Positions 1-9,438 are shown, counted from the stretch's first letter. The stretch: 64,000 bases of DNA from SIG607 sp036307305 (GCA_036307305.1 JAXJXV010000011.1:38964-102963), one strand, 5' to 3'. Made by a program: numbers and translations. Notes: generated from the sequence alone by a model not told the origin.

Positions 1-168
1 ACACTGTATAGATACAACAATAAGTACTATCTTGAGTTATGCGGTTGTAATTTAAAAACCAACATTCCTAATACACAAAAGCATTTAAAAGGCATACTGG
101 AGGAATACGGAAATCTCATTTGTAATAACGCTATAAGCAAAATTGGTTCAAAGCTTAAAGACTTTTGA
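1..168 (+). CDS. MecA-like adaptor protein, C-terminal fragment
   Basis: The reading frame is open from the first base to a TGA at 166-168, giving 55 residues that are the C-terminus of a gene entering from the left. The pattern TLYRYNNKYYL followed by LEEYGNLI and a terminal amphipathic helix matches, from memory of the Bacillus MecA sequence, the end of MecA (TLYSFENRYYL, LEEYGKLI). MecA adaptors deliver substrates to the ClpC unfoldase. The end overlaps the convergent rpe gene by 14 bp. The identification rests on a short segment and would fail if the upstream part lacks the MecA N-terminal domain. Confidence 0.6.
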   Translation, partial: TLYRYNNKYYLELCGCNLKTNIPNTQKHLKGILEEYGNLICNNAISKIGSKLKDF

Positions 169-799
169 TTTCCCTTACCCTTTCAGACATATTCTGCGCA
201 GAAAAAATATAATTACCTGCTACTAAAACGTCAGCCCCTGCTTTCACAGCCAAAGGGGCTGTTTGGTCATTTATACCGCCGTCAACCTCAAGAAGAACCT
301 GAAGTCCCTGTCGGTTGATTTCCTTTCTTAAGGCAGATAACTTATCAAGAGCGCTAGGCATAAATTTCTGACCGCCAAAGCCAGGCTCAACTGACATAAC
401 GAGAACCATATCGCAAAGAGAAAGCAATGGAAAAATCTCTTCAGGCGCTGTACACGGTTTGATAGTAAGACAGGATTTGCACCCCAGTTCGCGTATTTTA
501 AGAAGCGTTTCCTTACAATCAGAACCGGCTTCATAGTGAAAACCGAGATAGTCGGAAACTTTTGCAAATTCCTCAATATAACGGTGCGGTTTATCAATCA
601 TAAGATGAACGTCACAAGGAAGGCTTGTGTGTTTTTTTATAGAGCTGATTACGGGAACTCCAAAAGAGATATTAGGAACAAACACACCATCCATAACATC
701 AAGATGAAGCATATCAACTCCTGCTTCTTCTAGTTTTTTTATATCGTCTTTAAGTTCAAGAAAATCGGCTGTCAAAACCGAGGGAGAAATTTTAACCAT
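155..799 (-). CDS. rpe: ribulose-phosphate 3-epimerase
   Basis: This is a 214-aa TIM-barrel enzyme interconverting D-ribulose 5-phosphate and D-xylulose 5-phosphate in the pentose phosphate pathway (cytosol). Family landmarks are in order: KISPSVLTADF at the start, LHLDVMDGVFVPN with the metal/catalytic Asp, HLMI, the SVEPGFGGQKF phosphate-binding loop, and EVDGGIN with the second catalytic Asp. Length is typical for Rpe (about 215-225 aa). The ATG at 799 is preceded only by a weak GGTG. A good promoter lies at 829-857. Confidence 0.97.
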   Translation of the reverse strand: MVKISPSVLTADFLELKDDIKKLEEAGVDMLHLDVMDGVFVPNISFGVPVISSIKKHTSLPCDVHLMIDKPHRYIEEFAKVSDYLGFHYEAGSDCKETLLKIRELGCKSCLTIKPCTAPEEIFPLLSLCDMVLVMSVEPGFGGQKFMPSALDKLSALRKEINRQGLQVLLEVDGGINDQTAPLAVKAGADVLVAGNYIFSAQNMSERVREIKSL

Positions 800-828
800 C
801 TAATCACCAACACAAAATATTATGTCTA

Positions 829-857
829 ATTTTAACTTAAAATCCCTGTATTGTCAA
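829..857 (-). promoter_or_regulatory. sigma-A type promoter for rpe
   Basis: On the reverse strand TTGACA (857-852), a 17-nt spacer and TAAAAT (834-829) stand 30 bp before the rpe start codon. Confidence 0.7.
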
Positions 858-934
858 TAGTTGAAGACAAATTTAGTCGCTATAGTCAAAATATATGCTG
901 TTTTATCCAAAACAGTAATATTTAATTTTACTAG

Positions 935-963
935 TTGAATAAAATCGCTGAATGTTGTATAAT
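935..963 (+). promoter_or_regulatory. sigma-A type promoter for lon operon
   Basis: TTGAAT (935-940), a 17-nt spacer and a perfect TATAAT (958-963) lie just before lon. The predicted transcript start is about 970, giving a short leader. I see no CIRCE or CtsR-type operator nearby. Confidence 0.75.
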
Positions 964-993
964 AAATCGGTATAAATCTAATTGGAGGTAATT

Positions 994-3324
994 ATGTCGT
1001 TACTAAATTCACAGCAAAGTAAAATAATGCCGCTTCTTGCTCTAAGAGGATTAGTGGCTTTCCCAAATATGCCCATACATTTCGAAGTTGGAAGAACCGC
1101 ATCCATTATTGCATTAAACAAATCTATGGATAAAGACCAACTGATATTCCTTGTTTCTCAGAAAGATTTACGTGATGAAGAACCTGAAGTTGAGGCTCTT
1201 TATGAAATAGGTTGCGTTGCGCGTATCAGACAGTTTTTAAGACTTTCTGAAAAGACCGTAAAGGTAGTTTGCGAATGTCTTTACCGAGCCCAACGTGTAA
1301 ATGCAAAAAAATCCGACGGTTGCTACATTGCCGAAATTCATCTCGTAAGCGACACCGCTTCCCACCATACAGAAAAATACACAGAAGCTATAATTCGCAA
1401 AATTCACGATGAATTTGAAAAGTATGCCCTTTTATTACCTACGGGTGTTTCTACAGAAGTAATGATGAACGTTGCCACAAGTGATGACTTAACAGAATTG
1501 TGTCACTATATCGCTTCTAATATTCCCGCCCCTTTTGATGACAAGCAGTTTATCCTTGAACAATTAGAACCATACACAAGAGCGAAGATGCTTTTGAAAC
1601 TCCTTTCCAAAGAGTGCGGTTTATTAAAAATAGATAACAAAATCAGTGAAAGCGTTCGCGTTCAGATTGATGATAATCAGCGTGAATATTATCTAAAGGA
1701 ACAGATGAAAGCAATAAGCGAAGAGCTTTACGGCGATTCCTACGACGACACGGAGGATTACTATAATAGAATTGCCCTATTAAACGCTTCAATGTCAGTT
1801 AAAGAAAAGCTCAGCGCAGAGGTCGGCAAATTATCCAAAATGCCACCAGGTTCTCAGGAGTCTGCAGTAATCCGAAATTACCTTGATGAGTGTCTTTCTT
1901 TACCTTGGGATACAAGTACTCCTACAAAAAACGATTTAAAACGTTCCTCAAAAATTCTCGAAAAAGATTTTTACGGTATGAAGCAGGTTAAAGAGCGAAT
2001 TCTTGAAATGCTTTCGGTTTACTCCCTCGTATCCGATATAAGCGGTCAGATTATCTGTCTTTACGGCCCTCCGGGTGTAGGAAAGACCTCTATCGCAAAA
2101 TCAATTGCAGAATGTATGGGAAGAAATTATGCTCGTATTGCTCTGGGCGGTATAAATGATGAGGCTGAAATCAGAGGTCATCGTAAAACCTACGTTGGCG
2201 CTATGGCAGGAAAAATCATATCCGCTATAAAACAGGCAAAGAGTAATAATCCACTTATACTCCTTGATGAGATTGACAAGCTTTCAACTAATTATAAGGG
2301 TGACCCCGCTTCCGCATTGCTTGAAGTGCTTGACCCTGAGCAAAACAGTACCTTTACAGACCATTATATTGATCTGCCTTTTGATTTGAGCAAGGTTGTA
2401 TTTATAACCACCGCAAATTCACTGGATACTATCCCCTCTCCCTTGCGTGACAGACTGGAAATTATCGAGCTGTCCAGCTATACAAGAGAGGAAAAGTTCA
2501 ACATTGCAAAAAAACATCTTTTGAAAAAGCAATTAACACGTCACGGTCTTACCGCTTCTATGTGTAAAATTACCGATAAGGCACTTTACGACCTTATTGA
2601 TTTCTATACAAGAGAAGCTGGTGTCAGAGCATTAGAACGCAAAATTGCAACTCTTTGCCGTAAAACCGCCAAGGAAATTGTTGAGAATCAGATTAAATCC
2701 ATAAAAATAGATAGCGACAAGGTTACCGAGATGCTCGGACGCCACCGTTACCGTCCCGAAGAAATTCTTAACGATAACGAAGTCGGCGTTATTAACGGAC
2801 TTGCATGGACGGCAGTTGGCGGTGAGTTAATGCAAATTGAGGTTTCTGCAGTACCCGGCACAGGCAAACTTGAGCTAACAGGCTCTTTGGGTGACGTTAT
2901 GAAAGAATCAGCCCACGCTGCGCTCACCTACGTGCGTTCACGCGCCGACCACTTAGGCATTGATTCAGATTTCTACAAAACTAAAGATATCCATATTCAC
3001 GCTACCGAGTCAGCTATTCCAAAAGACGGACCGTCGGCGGGTGTAACAATGACGACTGCGCTTGTTTCCGCACTGACTGATAAGCCCGTAAGACGCGATA
3101 TTGCTATGACAGGTGAGATTTCCATTCGTGGACGGGTGTTACCCATTGGCGGACTCAGAGAAAAATCCATTGCTGCATACAGAAGCGGTGTAAAAACCGT
3201 ATTTATTCCTAAAGACAATCTTGCTGACCTGGATGACGTCGACCAGATTGTTAAAGACCATCTTGAATTTATACCTGTAGGTAGTCAGGATGAGATTTTA
3301 GATAAGGCTTTGATACAACCATGA
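994..3324 (+). CDS. lon: ATP-dependent protease Lon
   Basis: This is a 776-aa cytosolic AAA+ serine protease that degrades misfolded and regulatory proteins. Visible parts are the N-terminal LON substrate-binding domain (roughly 10-200), a coiled-coil linker, Walker A GPPGVGKTS at 358-366, Walker B ILLDEIDK, and the C-terminal protease domain with the Ser-Lys dyad S681 (DGPSAGVTM) and K724 (GGLREKS). A TTG at 982 is in frame but sits in the SD itself; the ATG at 994 after GGAGG (984-988) is the real start. It overlaps engB by 4 nt (ATGA), the lon-ysxC order known from Firmicutes, so the two are translationally coupled. Confidence 0.98.
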   Translation: MSLLNSQQSKIMPLLALRGLVAFPNMPIHFEVGRTASIIALNKSMDKDQLIFLVSQKDLRDEEPEVEALYEIGCVARIRQFLRLSEKTVKVVCECLYRAQRVNAKKSDGCYIAEIHLVSDTASHHTEKYTEAIIRKIHDEFEKYALLLPTGVSTEVMMNVATSDDLTELCHYIASNIPAPFDDKQFILEQLEPYTRAKMLLKLLSKECGLLKIDNKISESVRVQIDDNQREYYLKEQMKAISEELYGDSYDDTEDYYNRIALLNASMSVKEKLSAEVGKLSKMPPGSQESAVIRNYLDECLSLPWDTSTPTKNDLKRSSKILEKDFYGMKQVKERILEMLSVYSLVSDISGQIICLYGPPGVGKTSIAKSIAECMGRNYARIALGGINDEAEIRGHRKTYVGAMAGKIISAIKQAKSNNPLILLDEIDKLSTNYKGDPASALLEVLDPEQNSTFTDHYIDLPFDLSKVVFITTANSLDTIPSPLRDRLEIIELSSYTREEKFNIAKKHLLKKQLTRHGLTASMCKITDKALYDLIDFYTREAGVRALERKIATLCRKTAKEIVENQIKSIKIDSDKVTEMLGRHRYRPEEILNDNEVGVINGLAWTAVGGELMQIEVSAVPGTGKLELTGSLGDVMKESAHAALTYVRSRADHLGIDSDFYKTKDIHIHATESAIPKDGPSAGVTMTTALVSALTDKPVRRDIAMTGEISIRGRVLPIGGLREKSIAAYRSGVKTVFIPKDNLADLDDVDQIVKDHLEFIPVGSQDEILDKALIQP

Positions 3325-3896
3325 ATTACAACAAAATAGAATACGAAAAATCCTTTGGAACTGCTTCTCAACTGACCGAATCAGACCTTCCTGAATTCTG
3401 TTTTTCAGGAAGGTCCAACGTCGGAAAATCATCGCTTATTAATAAAATTGTAAACCGAAAATCCCTTGCAAGAGTCAGTTCTAACCCGGGGAAAACCGTT
3501 ACCATTAATTTATTCAAACTGGATACTATACGTCTTGTTGACCTTCCTGGGTATGGCTATGCCAAAGTACCCTTCGGTGAACGCACACGTTGGTCTGACC
3601 TTATGGAAGGTTATTTTAAATCAGGCAGAAATATTAAGATGGTTTTTCAGCTTATTGATATGCGTCATCCTCCCAGTGATTTTGATTACTCAATGCTTGA
3701 TTTTATGTGTCAGATGGGTATTCCTTATACCATTATTCTAACTAAATGCGATAAGCTGAATAAAACCGAATTCAGTAACCGTATGTCACTGATTAATAAG
3801 GAACTTGGCGAATTTGCGCAGGGTGTACAGATTATACCTACATCCGCCTCTTCGGGACAGGGCATCAACGATATAAAAGCTATATTAGAGGAATAA
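3321..3896 (+). CDS. engB: ribosome biogenesis GTPase EngB (YsxC/YihA)
   Basis: This is a 191-aa TrmE-Era-EngA-EngB-type GTPase needed for late 50S subunit assembly. It shows G1 GRSNVGKSSL, G3 DLPGYGYA (the EngB hallmark), G4 as TKCD, and a C-terminal SASSGQG G5 region. Length is typical of the family. Its start overlaps the lon stop by 4 nt and its own stop is 1 nt before the next gene, so it sits inside a tight operon. The Lon-EngB pairing links proteolysis and ribosome assembly only by gene order; the family function itself is well established. Confidence 0.97.
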   Translation: MNYNKIEYEKSFGTASQLTESDLPEFCFSGRSNVGKSSLINKIVNRKSLARVSSNPGKTVTINLFKLDTIRLVDLPGYGYAKVPFGERTRWSDLMEGYFKSGRNIKMVFQLIDMRHPPSDFDYSMLDFMCQMGIPYTIILTKCDKLNKTEFSNRMSLINKELGEFAQGVQIIPTSASSGQGINDIKAILEE

Positions 3897-3897
3897 A

Positions 3898-4776
3898 ATG
3901 TTGCAGTATATATGGATTCCCCTTACTCTACTCTGCGGACTGTTTAAGGGTTCAAGAGAGTTACTTAAAAAGAAAGCGTTGGATTTTAATACCGGACTTG
4001 AAATTCTGCTTTTATATTCTATATCAACGTTTATTCTTGTATTACCTAACACAGCAAAGGCGTTTATATTAGATGAGTGGTGGATTTATTTAGCCATCGC
4101 AGGTAAAACCCTTTGTGTTTTTATAGCCTGGATTTGCGGTTTTGCCGCACTCAAAAGAATGCCTGTGAGTATTTACGGAATTTTAGATTTATCCACCGTT
4201 ATATTTTCCACTGCATTCGCCGTACTTTTTGTCGGAGAGGTATTATCTTTTACAGTTATCATAGGTATAGTGCTTGTTTGTGTCGGGCTATTTTTACTTA
4301 AATTTCAGCCTAAACAAAAGGATATAAATAGCACACAGCAAAATCAAATGCCGCAATTCAGGTATATATTATTAGCTTTTGGATACACAGCCTTCAATTC
4401 AGCCTCTGCAACAATAGATAAATTACTACTTCGCAACGATACTGTTTCAAGCACACAGCTTCAGTATTGGTTTATGGTTATGCTATGCGCCTTTTACTGT
4501 TTATACTTCATTTTAAGAAGAATTAAGGTAAACTGGAAGACTGCGCTTAAAAATTACAGAATTTACATAATGGCAATTCTTCTCATACTTGCCGATAAGG
4601 CCAATTTCATTGCCAACAGTATGGACAGCTCGGTAACCGTTATGACGCTTATAAAACAAAGCAGTTGTATAGTTGTTATCGTGGGCGGCAGAATTTTCTT
4701 TAAGGAAAAAAATCTGCTTTATAAATTACTTTGTGCAGTGATAATAATCGTGGGTATAGTTATTTCTACTTTATAA
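3898..4776 (+). CDS. EamA/DMT-family membrane transporter
   Basis: This is a 292-aa polytopic membrane protein with about ten hydrophobic segments arranged as two repeats of five, the layout of the drug/metabolite transporter (DMT, EamA) superfamily. The second half ends with a typical EamA helix (LLYKLLCAVIIIVGIVI). The start follows the engB stop by 1 nt, with the engB 3' end supplying the ribosome binding region (AGAGGAA). The substrate cannot be read from sequence. The tight spacing to lon-engB is probably an economy of transcription rather than a shared function. Confidence 0.85.
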   Translation: MLQYIWIPLTLLCGLFKGSRELLKKKALDFNTGLEILLLYSISTFILVLPNTAKAFILDEWWIYLAIAGKTLCVFIAWICGFAALKRMPVSIYGILDLSTVIFSTAFAVLFVGEVLSFTVIIGIVLVCVGLFLLKFQPKQKDINSTQQNQMPQFRYILLAFGYTAFNSASATIDKLLLRNDTVSSTQLQYWFMVMLCAFYCLYFILRRIKVNWKTALKNYRIYIMAILLILADKANFIANSMDSSVTVMTLIKQSSCIVVIVGGRIFFKEKNLLYKLLCAVIIIVGIVISTL

Positions 4777-4783
4777 TTTTTCC

Positions 4784-4812
4784 TTGACAACCGATATATT
4801 TACCCGTAAAAT
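4784..4812 (+). promoter_or_regulatory. sigma-A type promoter
   Basis: A perfect TTGACA (4784-4789), a 17-nt spacer and TAAAAT (4807-4812) lie 36 bp before the next start codon, so the downstream TIM-barrel gene has its own promoter. Confidence 0.75.
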
Positions 4813-4848
4813 TAAAATATACAAATTCTCATAGAGAGGTGCATTATT

Positions 4849-5820
4849 ATGAAACTTGGTGTATTAACAAATCTTCTCGGTGACCAGCCCTTTGAAGAAG
4901 CGCTTGCCTATTTCAAATCTATCGGTCTTGAAATGATCGAGGTAGGCTCGGGCGGATATCCGGGAACTCAACACGCTGACCCTGACGTTCTTTTAAATGA
5001 CGAAAAAGCTTTCGAAGAATTTAAGGCTACCGTTTCTAAATACGGTCTTGAAATCAGCGCTTTAAGCTGTCACGCTAACCCTGTTCATCCCAACCAAAAG
5101 ATAGCTGAAGAATTCGATGCATGTATTAAGAAAACCATTCTTCTCGCCGAAAAATTAGGAATTAAACAGATTAACACCTTCTCCGGTTGCCCGGGTGATT
5201 GTGAAACAAGCGAGAATCCAAACTGGGTAACTTGCGCTTGGCCGCCTGAATATGCAAAGGTAGTTGAGTGGCAATGGAACGAAAAGCTTATTCCCTACTG
5301 GAAAGAAACCGTAAAATTCGCAAGAGAGCACGGAGTAAACAAAATTGCATTTGAGATGCATCCTGGTTTCTGTGTGTATAACCCCGAAACTCTCCTTCGT
5401 TTACGCGAAGCAGTTGGTCCCGAAATCGGCGCTAACCTCGACCCAAGCCATCTTATTTGGCAAGGTATGAACCCCGTTGCTGTTATTAAAGCTTTGGGTA
5501 AAGAAAACGCTATTTTCCATTTCCATGCAAAAGATACTAAGATTGACCCATATAACACTGCTGTAAACGGTTGTAACGACTATAAGTCGTATACAGATTT
5601 TGCAGGTCGTTCTTGGTCATTCAGAGCTGTTGGCTACGGTAACGGCGAATCATACTGGAAGGACATTATCAGCGCCCTTTCTATCGTTGGCTACGACTAT
5701 GCAATCAGTATTGAGCATGAGGACGGTCTTATGGCTCCCAAGGAAGGTCTTGAAAAGGCTGTTGGCGTACTGCAGAAATGTCTTATTAAAGAAAGCAACT
5801 GCAATATGTGGTGGGCTTAA
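4849..5820 (+). CDS. sugar phosphate isomerase/epimerase (AP-endonuclease 2 family TIM barrel)
   Basis: This is a 323-aa protein of the xylose isomerase-like TIM-barrel family. Metal-ligand elements expected of this fold are visible: SCHANP, the EMHPGFCVY strand, NLDPSHLIW, FHFHAKD and a C-terminal ISIEHED glutamate. The family covers inosose dehydratases, ketose epimerases and related enzymes; the exact substrate is unknown. The start has AGAGGTG at good distance, it has its own promoter, and it ends at a strong terminator, so it is monocistronic. No transporter or kinase adjoins it to suggest a pathway. Confidence 0.88.
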   Translation: MKLGVLTNLLGDQPFEEALAYFKSIGLEMIEVGSGGYPGTQHADPDVLLNDEKAFEEFKATVSKYGLEISALSCHANPVHPNQKIAEEFDACIKKTILLAEKLGIKQINTFSGCPGDCETSENPNWVTCAWPPEYAKVVEWQWNEKLIPYWKETVKFAREHGVNKIAFEMHPGFCVYNPETLLRLREAVGPEIGANLDPSHLIWQGMNPVAVIKALGKENAIFHFHAKDTKIDPYNTAVNGCNDYKSYTDFAGRSWSFRAVGYGNGESYWKDIISALSIVGYDYAISIEHEDGLMAPKEGLEKAVGVLQKCLIKESNCNMWWA

Positions 5821-5837
5821 TAATTATCAAATTGTAT

Positions 5838-5868
5838 AAAAAAACACGGCTCTGCCGTGTTTTTTTAT
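5838..5868. terminator. rho-independent terminator (bidirectional)
   Basis: AAAACACGGC, a short TCT loop and GCCGTGTTTTTTT form a near-perfect hairpin with A-rich and T-rich flanks. It lies between the stop codons of the convergent isomerase and mazF genes. Confidence 0.88.
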
Positions 5869-5884
5869 TATTAAGAGCTACCTA

Positions 5885-6253
5885 TTATGTAGCTGAAATA
5901 TCATTAATTCCGTTAAGTCCAAAGCTCACCGACAATGCCATATCAATTTCACCCATTGACCTATTATCAAGGGTTCCCATTTTTTCTTTTAGTCTCTTTT
6001 TATCAATAGTTCTCACCTGTTCAAGCAATACTATTGAATCCTTAGCAAGTCCAGACGACACAGCATTAACTTTTATATGCGTCGGTAGCGAAGCTTTATC
6101 ATGCTGACTCGTTATAGCCGCAGCAATAACCGTTGGACTGTATCTGTTACCAACATCATTCTGAACAATAAGTACAGGTCTGACTCCGCCTTGTTCAGAA
6201 CCCACTACAGGACTTAAATCGGCATAGTAAATGTCACCACGTTTTATACTCAT
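5885..6253 (-). CDS. ndoA: MazF/NdoA-type endoribonuclease toxin
   Basis: This is a 122-aa PemK/MazF-fold protein very close in pattern to Bacillus NdoA ([56 protein letters not shown]). This family cuts mRNA at short U/A-rich sites. I place the start at the ATG at 6253 (MSIKRGD), as in other NdoA proteins, rather than the upstream in-frame TTG at 6271. A C-terminal extension of about 10 residues follows the usual end. No antitoxin gene (ndoAI/mazE) is present upstream, where only 139 bp and a terminator separate it from the ABC transporter. Confidence 0.93.
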   Translation of the reverse strand: MSIKRGDIYYADLSPVVGSEQGGVRPVLIVQNDVGNRYSPTVIAAAITSQHDKASLPTHIKVNAVSSGLAKDSIVLLEQVRTIDKKRLKEKMGTLDNRSMGEIDMALSVSFGLNGINDISAT

Positions 6254-6353
6254 TAATCTTTCACACTCCAAAATTATTTACACAGTTATTTTTACCAATT
6301 TATCAAAAATTAATTCATTGATACATTATATGTAAAAAATTTTATTGTGCTAA

Positions 6354-6387
6354 ACAAAAAAGAAAACCTGACATGCAGATTTTCTTT
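6354..6387 (-). terminator. terminator of the amino-acid ABC operon
   Basis: Arms AGAAAACCTG (6361-6370) and CAGATTTTCT (6376-6385) pair with one mismatch around a 5-nt loop. The reverse-strand T-run corresponds to the A-run at 6355-6361, directly after the glnQ-like stop. Confidence 0.75.
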
Positions 6388-6392
6388 TATAA

Positions 6393-7136
6393 TTATAATA
6401 CTTTCGATAGGAAATCTCTGAGACGCTCAGATTTAGGATTGTTGAAAAATTCCTCAGGAGAAGCGTCCTCCATAATAATTCCTTCATCAATAAACACAAC
6501 TCGGTCAGCAACCTCTCTCGCAAATCCCATTTCGTGAGTTACTACCACCATAGTCATACCGCTGTTTGCAAGTTCCTGCATTACTTCAAGAACCTCGCCA
6601 ACCATTTCAGGGTCAAGAGCGCTCGTAGGCTCGTCAAAAAGCATTACGTCAGGATTCATAGCAAGAGCTCTGACAATCGCTACACGTTGCTTCTGTCCAC
6701 CCGAAAGCTGTGATGGATAAGCGTGTGCTTTATCTTCAAGCCCAACTCTGCGCAAAAGCTCTAACGCTGTGTTTTCAGCTTCCTCTTTACTCTTTTTTAA
6801 TAGTTTCATAGGCGCAAGAGTCATATTTTTAAGTATAGTCATATGGGGGAACAGATTAAACTGCTGAAAAACCATACCCATTTTTTGTCTGTGTAAATTA
6901 ATATTGGCTTTAGGGTCGGTAATATTTTCACCCTCGAGATAAATATTGCCTTCTGTCGGTTCTTCAAGTCGGTTAAGACAACGTAAAAAAGTCGACTTTC
7001 CCGAACCCGAAGGTCCAATAACAACAACCACATCGCCTTTATTAAACTCAACGTCTATACCCTTTAATACGTGGATATCTCCAAAGGATTTTTTAAGTCC
7101 TTTAACCATTATTATCTTTTCTTTATCAGTGGTCAC
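6393..7136 (-). CDS. glnQ: polar amino-acid ABC transporter ATPase (GlnQ-like)
   Basis: This is a 247-aa ABC ATPase powering uptake of a polar amino acid. It has Walker [12 protein letters not shown]-loop [12 protein letters not shown], signature [10 protein letters not shown], Walker [13 protein letters not shown] and the H-loop VTHE. The open frame extends upstream to a TTG at 7157, but AAAGGAGG at 7154-7147 sits inside that extension and points to the GTG at 7136. That start overlaps the permease stop by 11 nt. Genes for ATPase, permease and binding protein are in transcription order binding protein, permease, ATPase. Confidence 0.95.
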   Translation of the reverse strand: MTTDKEKIIMVKGLKKSFGDIHVLKGIDVEFNKGDVVVVIGPSGSGKSTFLRCLNRLEEPTEGNIYLEGENITDPKANINLHRQKMGMVFQQFNLFPHMTILKNMTLAPMKLLKKSKEEAENTALELLRRVGLEDKAHAYPSQLSGGQKQRVAIVRALAMNPDVMLFDEPTSALDPEMVGEVLEVMQELANSGMTMVVVTHEMGFAREVADRVVFIDEGIIMEDASPEEFFNNPKSERLRDFLSKVL

Positions 7137-7902
7137 TCTTACGCAGCCTCCTTTCAAGAATACCCAAAAGCTTTGTCATAACAACAACTATAACGAGATA
7201 AATGAGAGCGAGGCTTATATAAGGTACGAAAGCCTGATACGTTTTATTTGCTATGTTCTGAGCCTGTTTGGTTACATCCCTAAGAGCAATTACCGACACA
7301 AGAGATGTATCCTTTAACAACGTAATCATCTCATTACCAAGGGCGGGAAGAATATTTTTGAAGGCCTGTGGAATTACAATATACCACATTGTCTGAGCGT
7401 AGCTTAGACCTAAGGAACGACCTGCTTCACTTTGTCCTGCGCTGATTGACATAAGACCGGAACGTGCAATCTCCGCAACGTAAGCGCCGGAGTTAATGCC
7501 CAAGGTCACTATACCGCAAATAATAGTACCAAGTTCAGTTTTAGGGGTCATAATTACAAAACCCATTATAAGTAGCTGAACCATCATCGGTGTACCACGA
7601 ATAACAGTTAGGTATACGTTGCAAAACCAATTAACAACACTTAACAAAAAGAAAGGTTTTTTAGTTGACGAATCGTGGGCGGTACGGATAATTGCAATCA
7701 TAAGACCAATAACCACACCAAGTACAAGCGAACCGATAGTAATTAAAAAAGTGATTTTCAAACCATCGGTAAAAAATTTCCACCTGTTTTGATAGATAAA
7801 GGTCTGGTATAGTTGAAAAATAAAATTTTGACACCATTCGGGCAGCGACAAAAGCCAGTTTGGTGCAGAAGCCAGCCAGTCATTAAAATTTAAAATAGTC
7901 AC
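7126..7902 (-). CDS. polar amino-acid ABC transporter permease
   Basis: This is a His/Glu/Gln/Arg/opine-family permease of about 258 aa with roughly five or six membrane segments. It carries the EAA-type cytoplasmic loop [21 protein letters not shown] and the family motif [13 protein letters not shown] chose the GTG at 7902 because AAGGTGAG ends 4-5 nt before it; the open frame itself reaches a TTG at 7941. It lies between binding-protein and ATPase genes and overlaps the latter by 11 nt. The substrate is a polar amino acid, not resolvable further. Confidence 0.93.
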   Translation of the reverse strand: MTILNFNDWLASAPNWLLSLPEWCQNFIFQLYQTFIYQNRWKFFTDGLKITFLITIGSLVLGVVIGLMIAIIRTAHDSSTKKPFFLLSVVNWFCNVYLTVIRGTPMMVQLLIMGFVIMTPKTELGTIICGIVTLGINSGAYVAEIARSGLMSISAGQSEAGRSLGLSYAQTMWYIVIPQAFKNILPALGNEMITLLKDTSLVSVIALRDVTKQAQNIANKTYQAFVPYISLALIYLVIVVVMTKLLGILERRLRKSDH

Positions 7903-7973
7903 AAGGCTCACCTTTCGTACATAATCAAGCAGGGTCGGCAACGCCGCCCCTGCTTAAAATACAACAAATTTAA

Positions 7974-8717
7974 TTATTCAGCGGGAATATATTTCTTGAT
8001 AATCTCATCAAGCTTACCTTCATCCTTGAGTTCTTTGAGAGCTTTGTTGAAATTGTCAAGCAATTCAGTATTTTCCTTAGCAATAGCAGCCGCATAATCC
8101 TCAACAGCATACTCAGTGTCAAGAATCTTAAGTCCTGCATTAGCCTTTACGTAATTCTTAGCAGGTTCGTTATCAATAACAACACAATCAACCTGACCGT
8201 TCATAAGAGCAGCAACTGCAAGAGCGCCGTTATCATACTGCTTAACGTTTTCCTGACCGTAGTCGTCGGTGCAGTAAATGTCGCCGGTTGTACCTGACTG
8301 AACGCCGATAATTTTGCCGTCAAGGTCGTCTACGGTAGCAATGGCAGAGCCATCTTTAACAATAACAACCTGAACGCCTGTAGCGTATGTATCAGAGAAA
8401 TTAACCGAAAGAAGACGTTCTTCATCTACAGTCATACCGGCAAGAGCGAAATCAATATTGCCTGACTGAACAGCAGTAATAAGAGAATCAAACTTCATAT
8501 CCTGAATCTCAAGCTCATAACCCATTTTTTCAGCAATAGCCTGTGCTATTTCTGCATCGATACCAACGATTTTACCGTTATCATCCACATATTCGTATGG
8601 TGGGAATTCTGCATTGGTACCCATAACAAGAGTTTTCTTTTTACCGCAACCTGCAAAGCAAGTAACAACCATCGCAAGTGCAAGAACAAGTGCTAAAATT
8701 CTAACAAAATTTTTCAT
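7974..8717 (-). CDS. amino-acid-binding lipoprotein of ABC transporter
   Basis: This is a 247-aa family 3 extracellular solute-binding protein. It has a lipoprotein signal (MKNFVRILALVLALAMVVTC region, lipobox then FAGCGKKK) and the binding-fold motifs EFPPYEYVDDNGKIVGID, DFALAGMTVDEER and VQSGTTGD. It would sit on the outer face of the membrane, capturing substrate for the adjacent permease. The GGAGG SD precedes the ATG closely. It is first in the three-gene operon and has a promoter at 8749-8777. Glutamine/cystine/lysine-type ligands all remain possible. Confidence 0.94.
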   Translation of the reverse strand: MKNFVRILALVLALAMVVTCFAGCGKKKTLVMGTNAEFPPYEYVDDNGKIVGIDAEIAQAIAEKMGYELEIQDMKFDSLITAVQSGNIDFALAGMTVDEERLLSVNFSDTYATGVQVVIVKDGSAIATVDDLDGKIIGVQSGTTGDIYCTDDYGQENVKQYDNGALAVAALMNGQVDCVVIDNEPAKNYVKANAGLKILDTEYAVEDYAAAIAKENTELLDNFNKALKELKDEGKLDEIIKKYIPAE

Positions 8718-8748
8718 ATTATTTTACCTCCTAAAATAATGTACCTTT

Positions 8749-8777
8749 AATATATCATCAAATGGATAAAAATTCAA
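8749..8777 (-). promoter_or_regulatory. promoter of amino-acid ABC operon
   Basis: Reverse-strand TTGAAT (8777-8772), a 17-nt spacer and TATATT (8754-8749) lie 32 bp before the binding-protein start. Confidence 0.55.
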
Positions 8778-8913
8778 GTCAATTTTATCAATAAACACCT
8801 TTTTTATAGTTTTTATCCTTATATCACAATAAAAATCATATCAGATTGTTTATTTTTCTGCATATTATGCAATAATGTATGTGAATATGCATTAAACTTT
8901 TCTCATAACCTCC

Positions 8914-8942
8914 TTGACTGATAATTAAAGATATGTTATAAT
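8914..8942 (+). promoter_or_regulatory. promoter of smpB-ssrA
   Basis: TTGACT (8914-8919), a 17-nt spacer and a perfect TATAAT (8937-8942) lie 34 bp before smpB. Confidence 0.75.
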
Positions 8943-8976
8943 ATCACACCGAGTTGCGTTACGAAAGGAGAATAAT

Positions 8977-9438
8977 ATGTCGGAAAATACTAAAACTATT
9001 ACAACCAATAAAAAAGCTTTTCATGAATATTTTGTTCTTGAAAGCTTTGAAGCCGGCATTTCTCTTAGCGGAACAGAAATCAAATCAATCCGCGGCGGTA
9101 ACGTCAACTTAAAGGATGCTTGGTGCAGTATTGATGACGGCGAACTTATAATTAAGCAAATGCACGTCAGCCATTATGAGTTTGGAAATATCTTCAATAA
9201 AGACCCAATCAGACCAAGAAAATTACTTGTTCATAAACGTGAAATTATGAGAATGCTCGGACTGATAAAACAGCAGGGTCTTACTTTGATTCCCCTATCA
9301 CTTTATTTTAAAGGCTCACTTGTAAAAGTACAGGTAGGTCTGTGTAAGGGTAAAAAACTCTATGATAAAAGAGCTGTCGCCGCCAAAAAGGATGCCGCAA
9401 GAAATATTGACCGCGCACTTAAAGAGCAAAATCATTAA
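8977..9438 (+). CDS. smpB: SsrA-binding protein SmpB
   Basis: This is a 153-aa tmRNA-binding protein that delivers tmRNA to stalled ribosomes. Family motifs are NKKAFHEYF, FEAGISLSGTEIKSIRGG, NVNLKDAWC, HVSHYEFGN, RPRKLLVHKREI and the C-terminal GKKLYDKRAVAAKKDA tail that mimics codon-anticodon contacts in the A site. Start ATG at 8977 follows AAAGGAG. The stop codon ends only 4 nt before the mature 5' end of tmRNA, so both partners of trans-translation are encoded on one transcript. Confidence 0.98.
   Translation: MSENTKTITTNKKAFHEYFVLESFEAGISLSGTEIKSIRGGNVNLKDAWCSIDDGELIIKQMHVSHYEFGNIFNKDPIRPRKLLVHKREIMRMLGLIKQQGLTLIPLSLYFKGSLVKVQVGLCKGKKLYDKRAVAAKKDAARNIDRALKEQNH

Noticed and set aside
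982..993. TTG start for Lon giving a 4-residue N-terminal extension
   Set aside because: The TTG overlaps the GGAGG SD that serves the ATG at 994.
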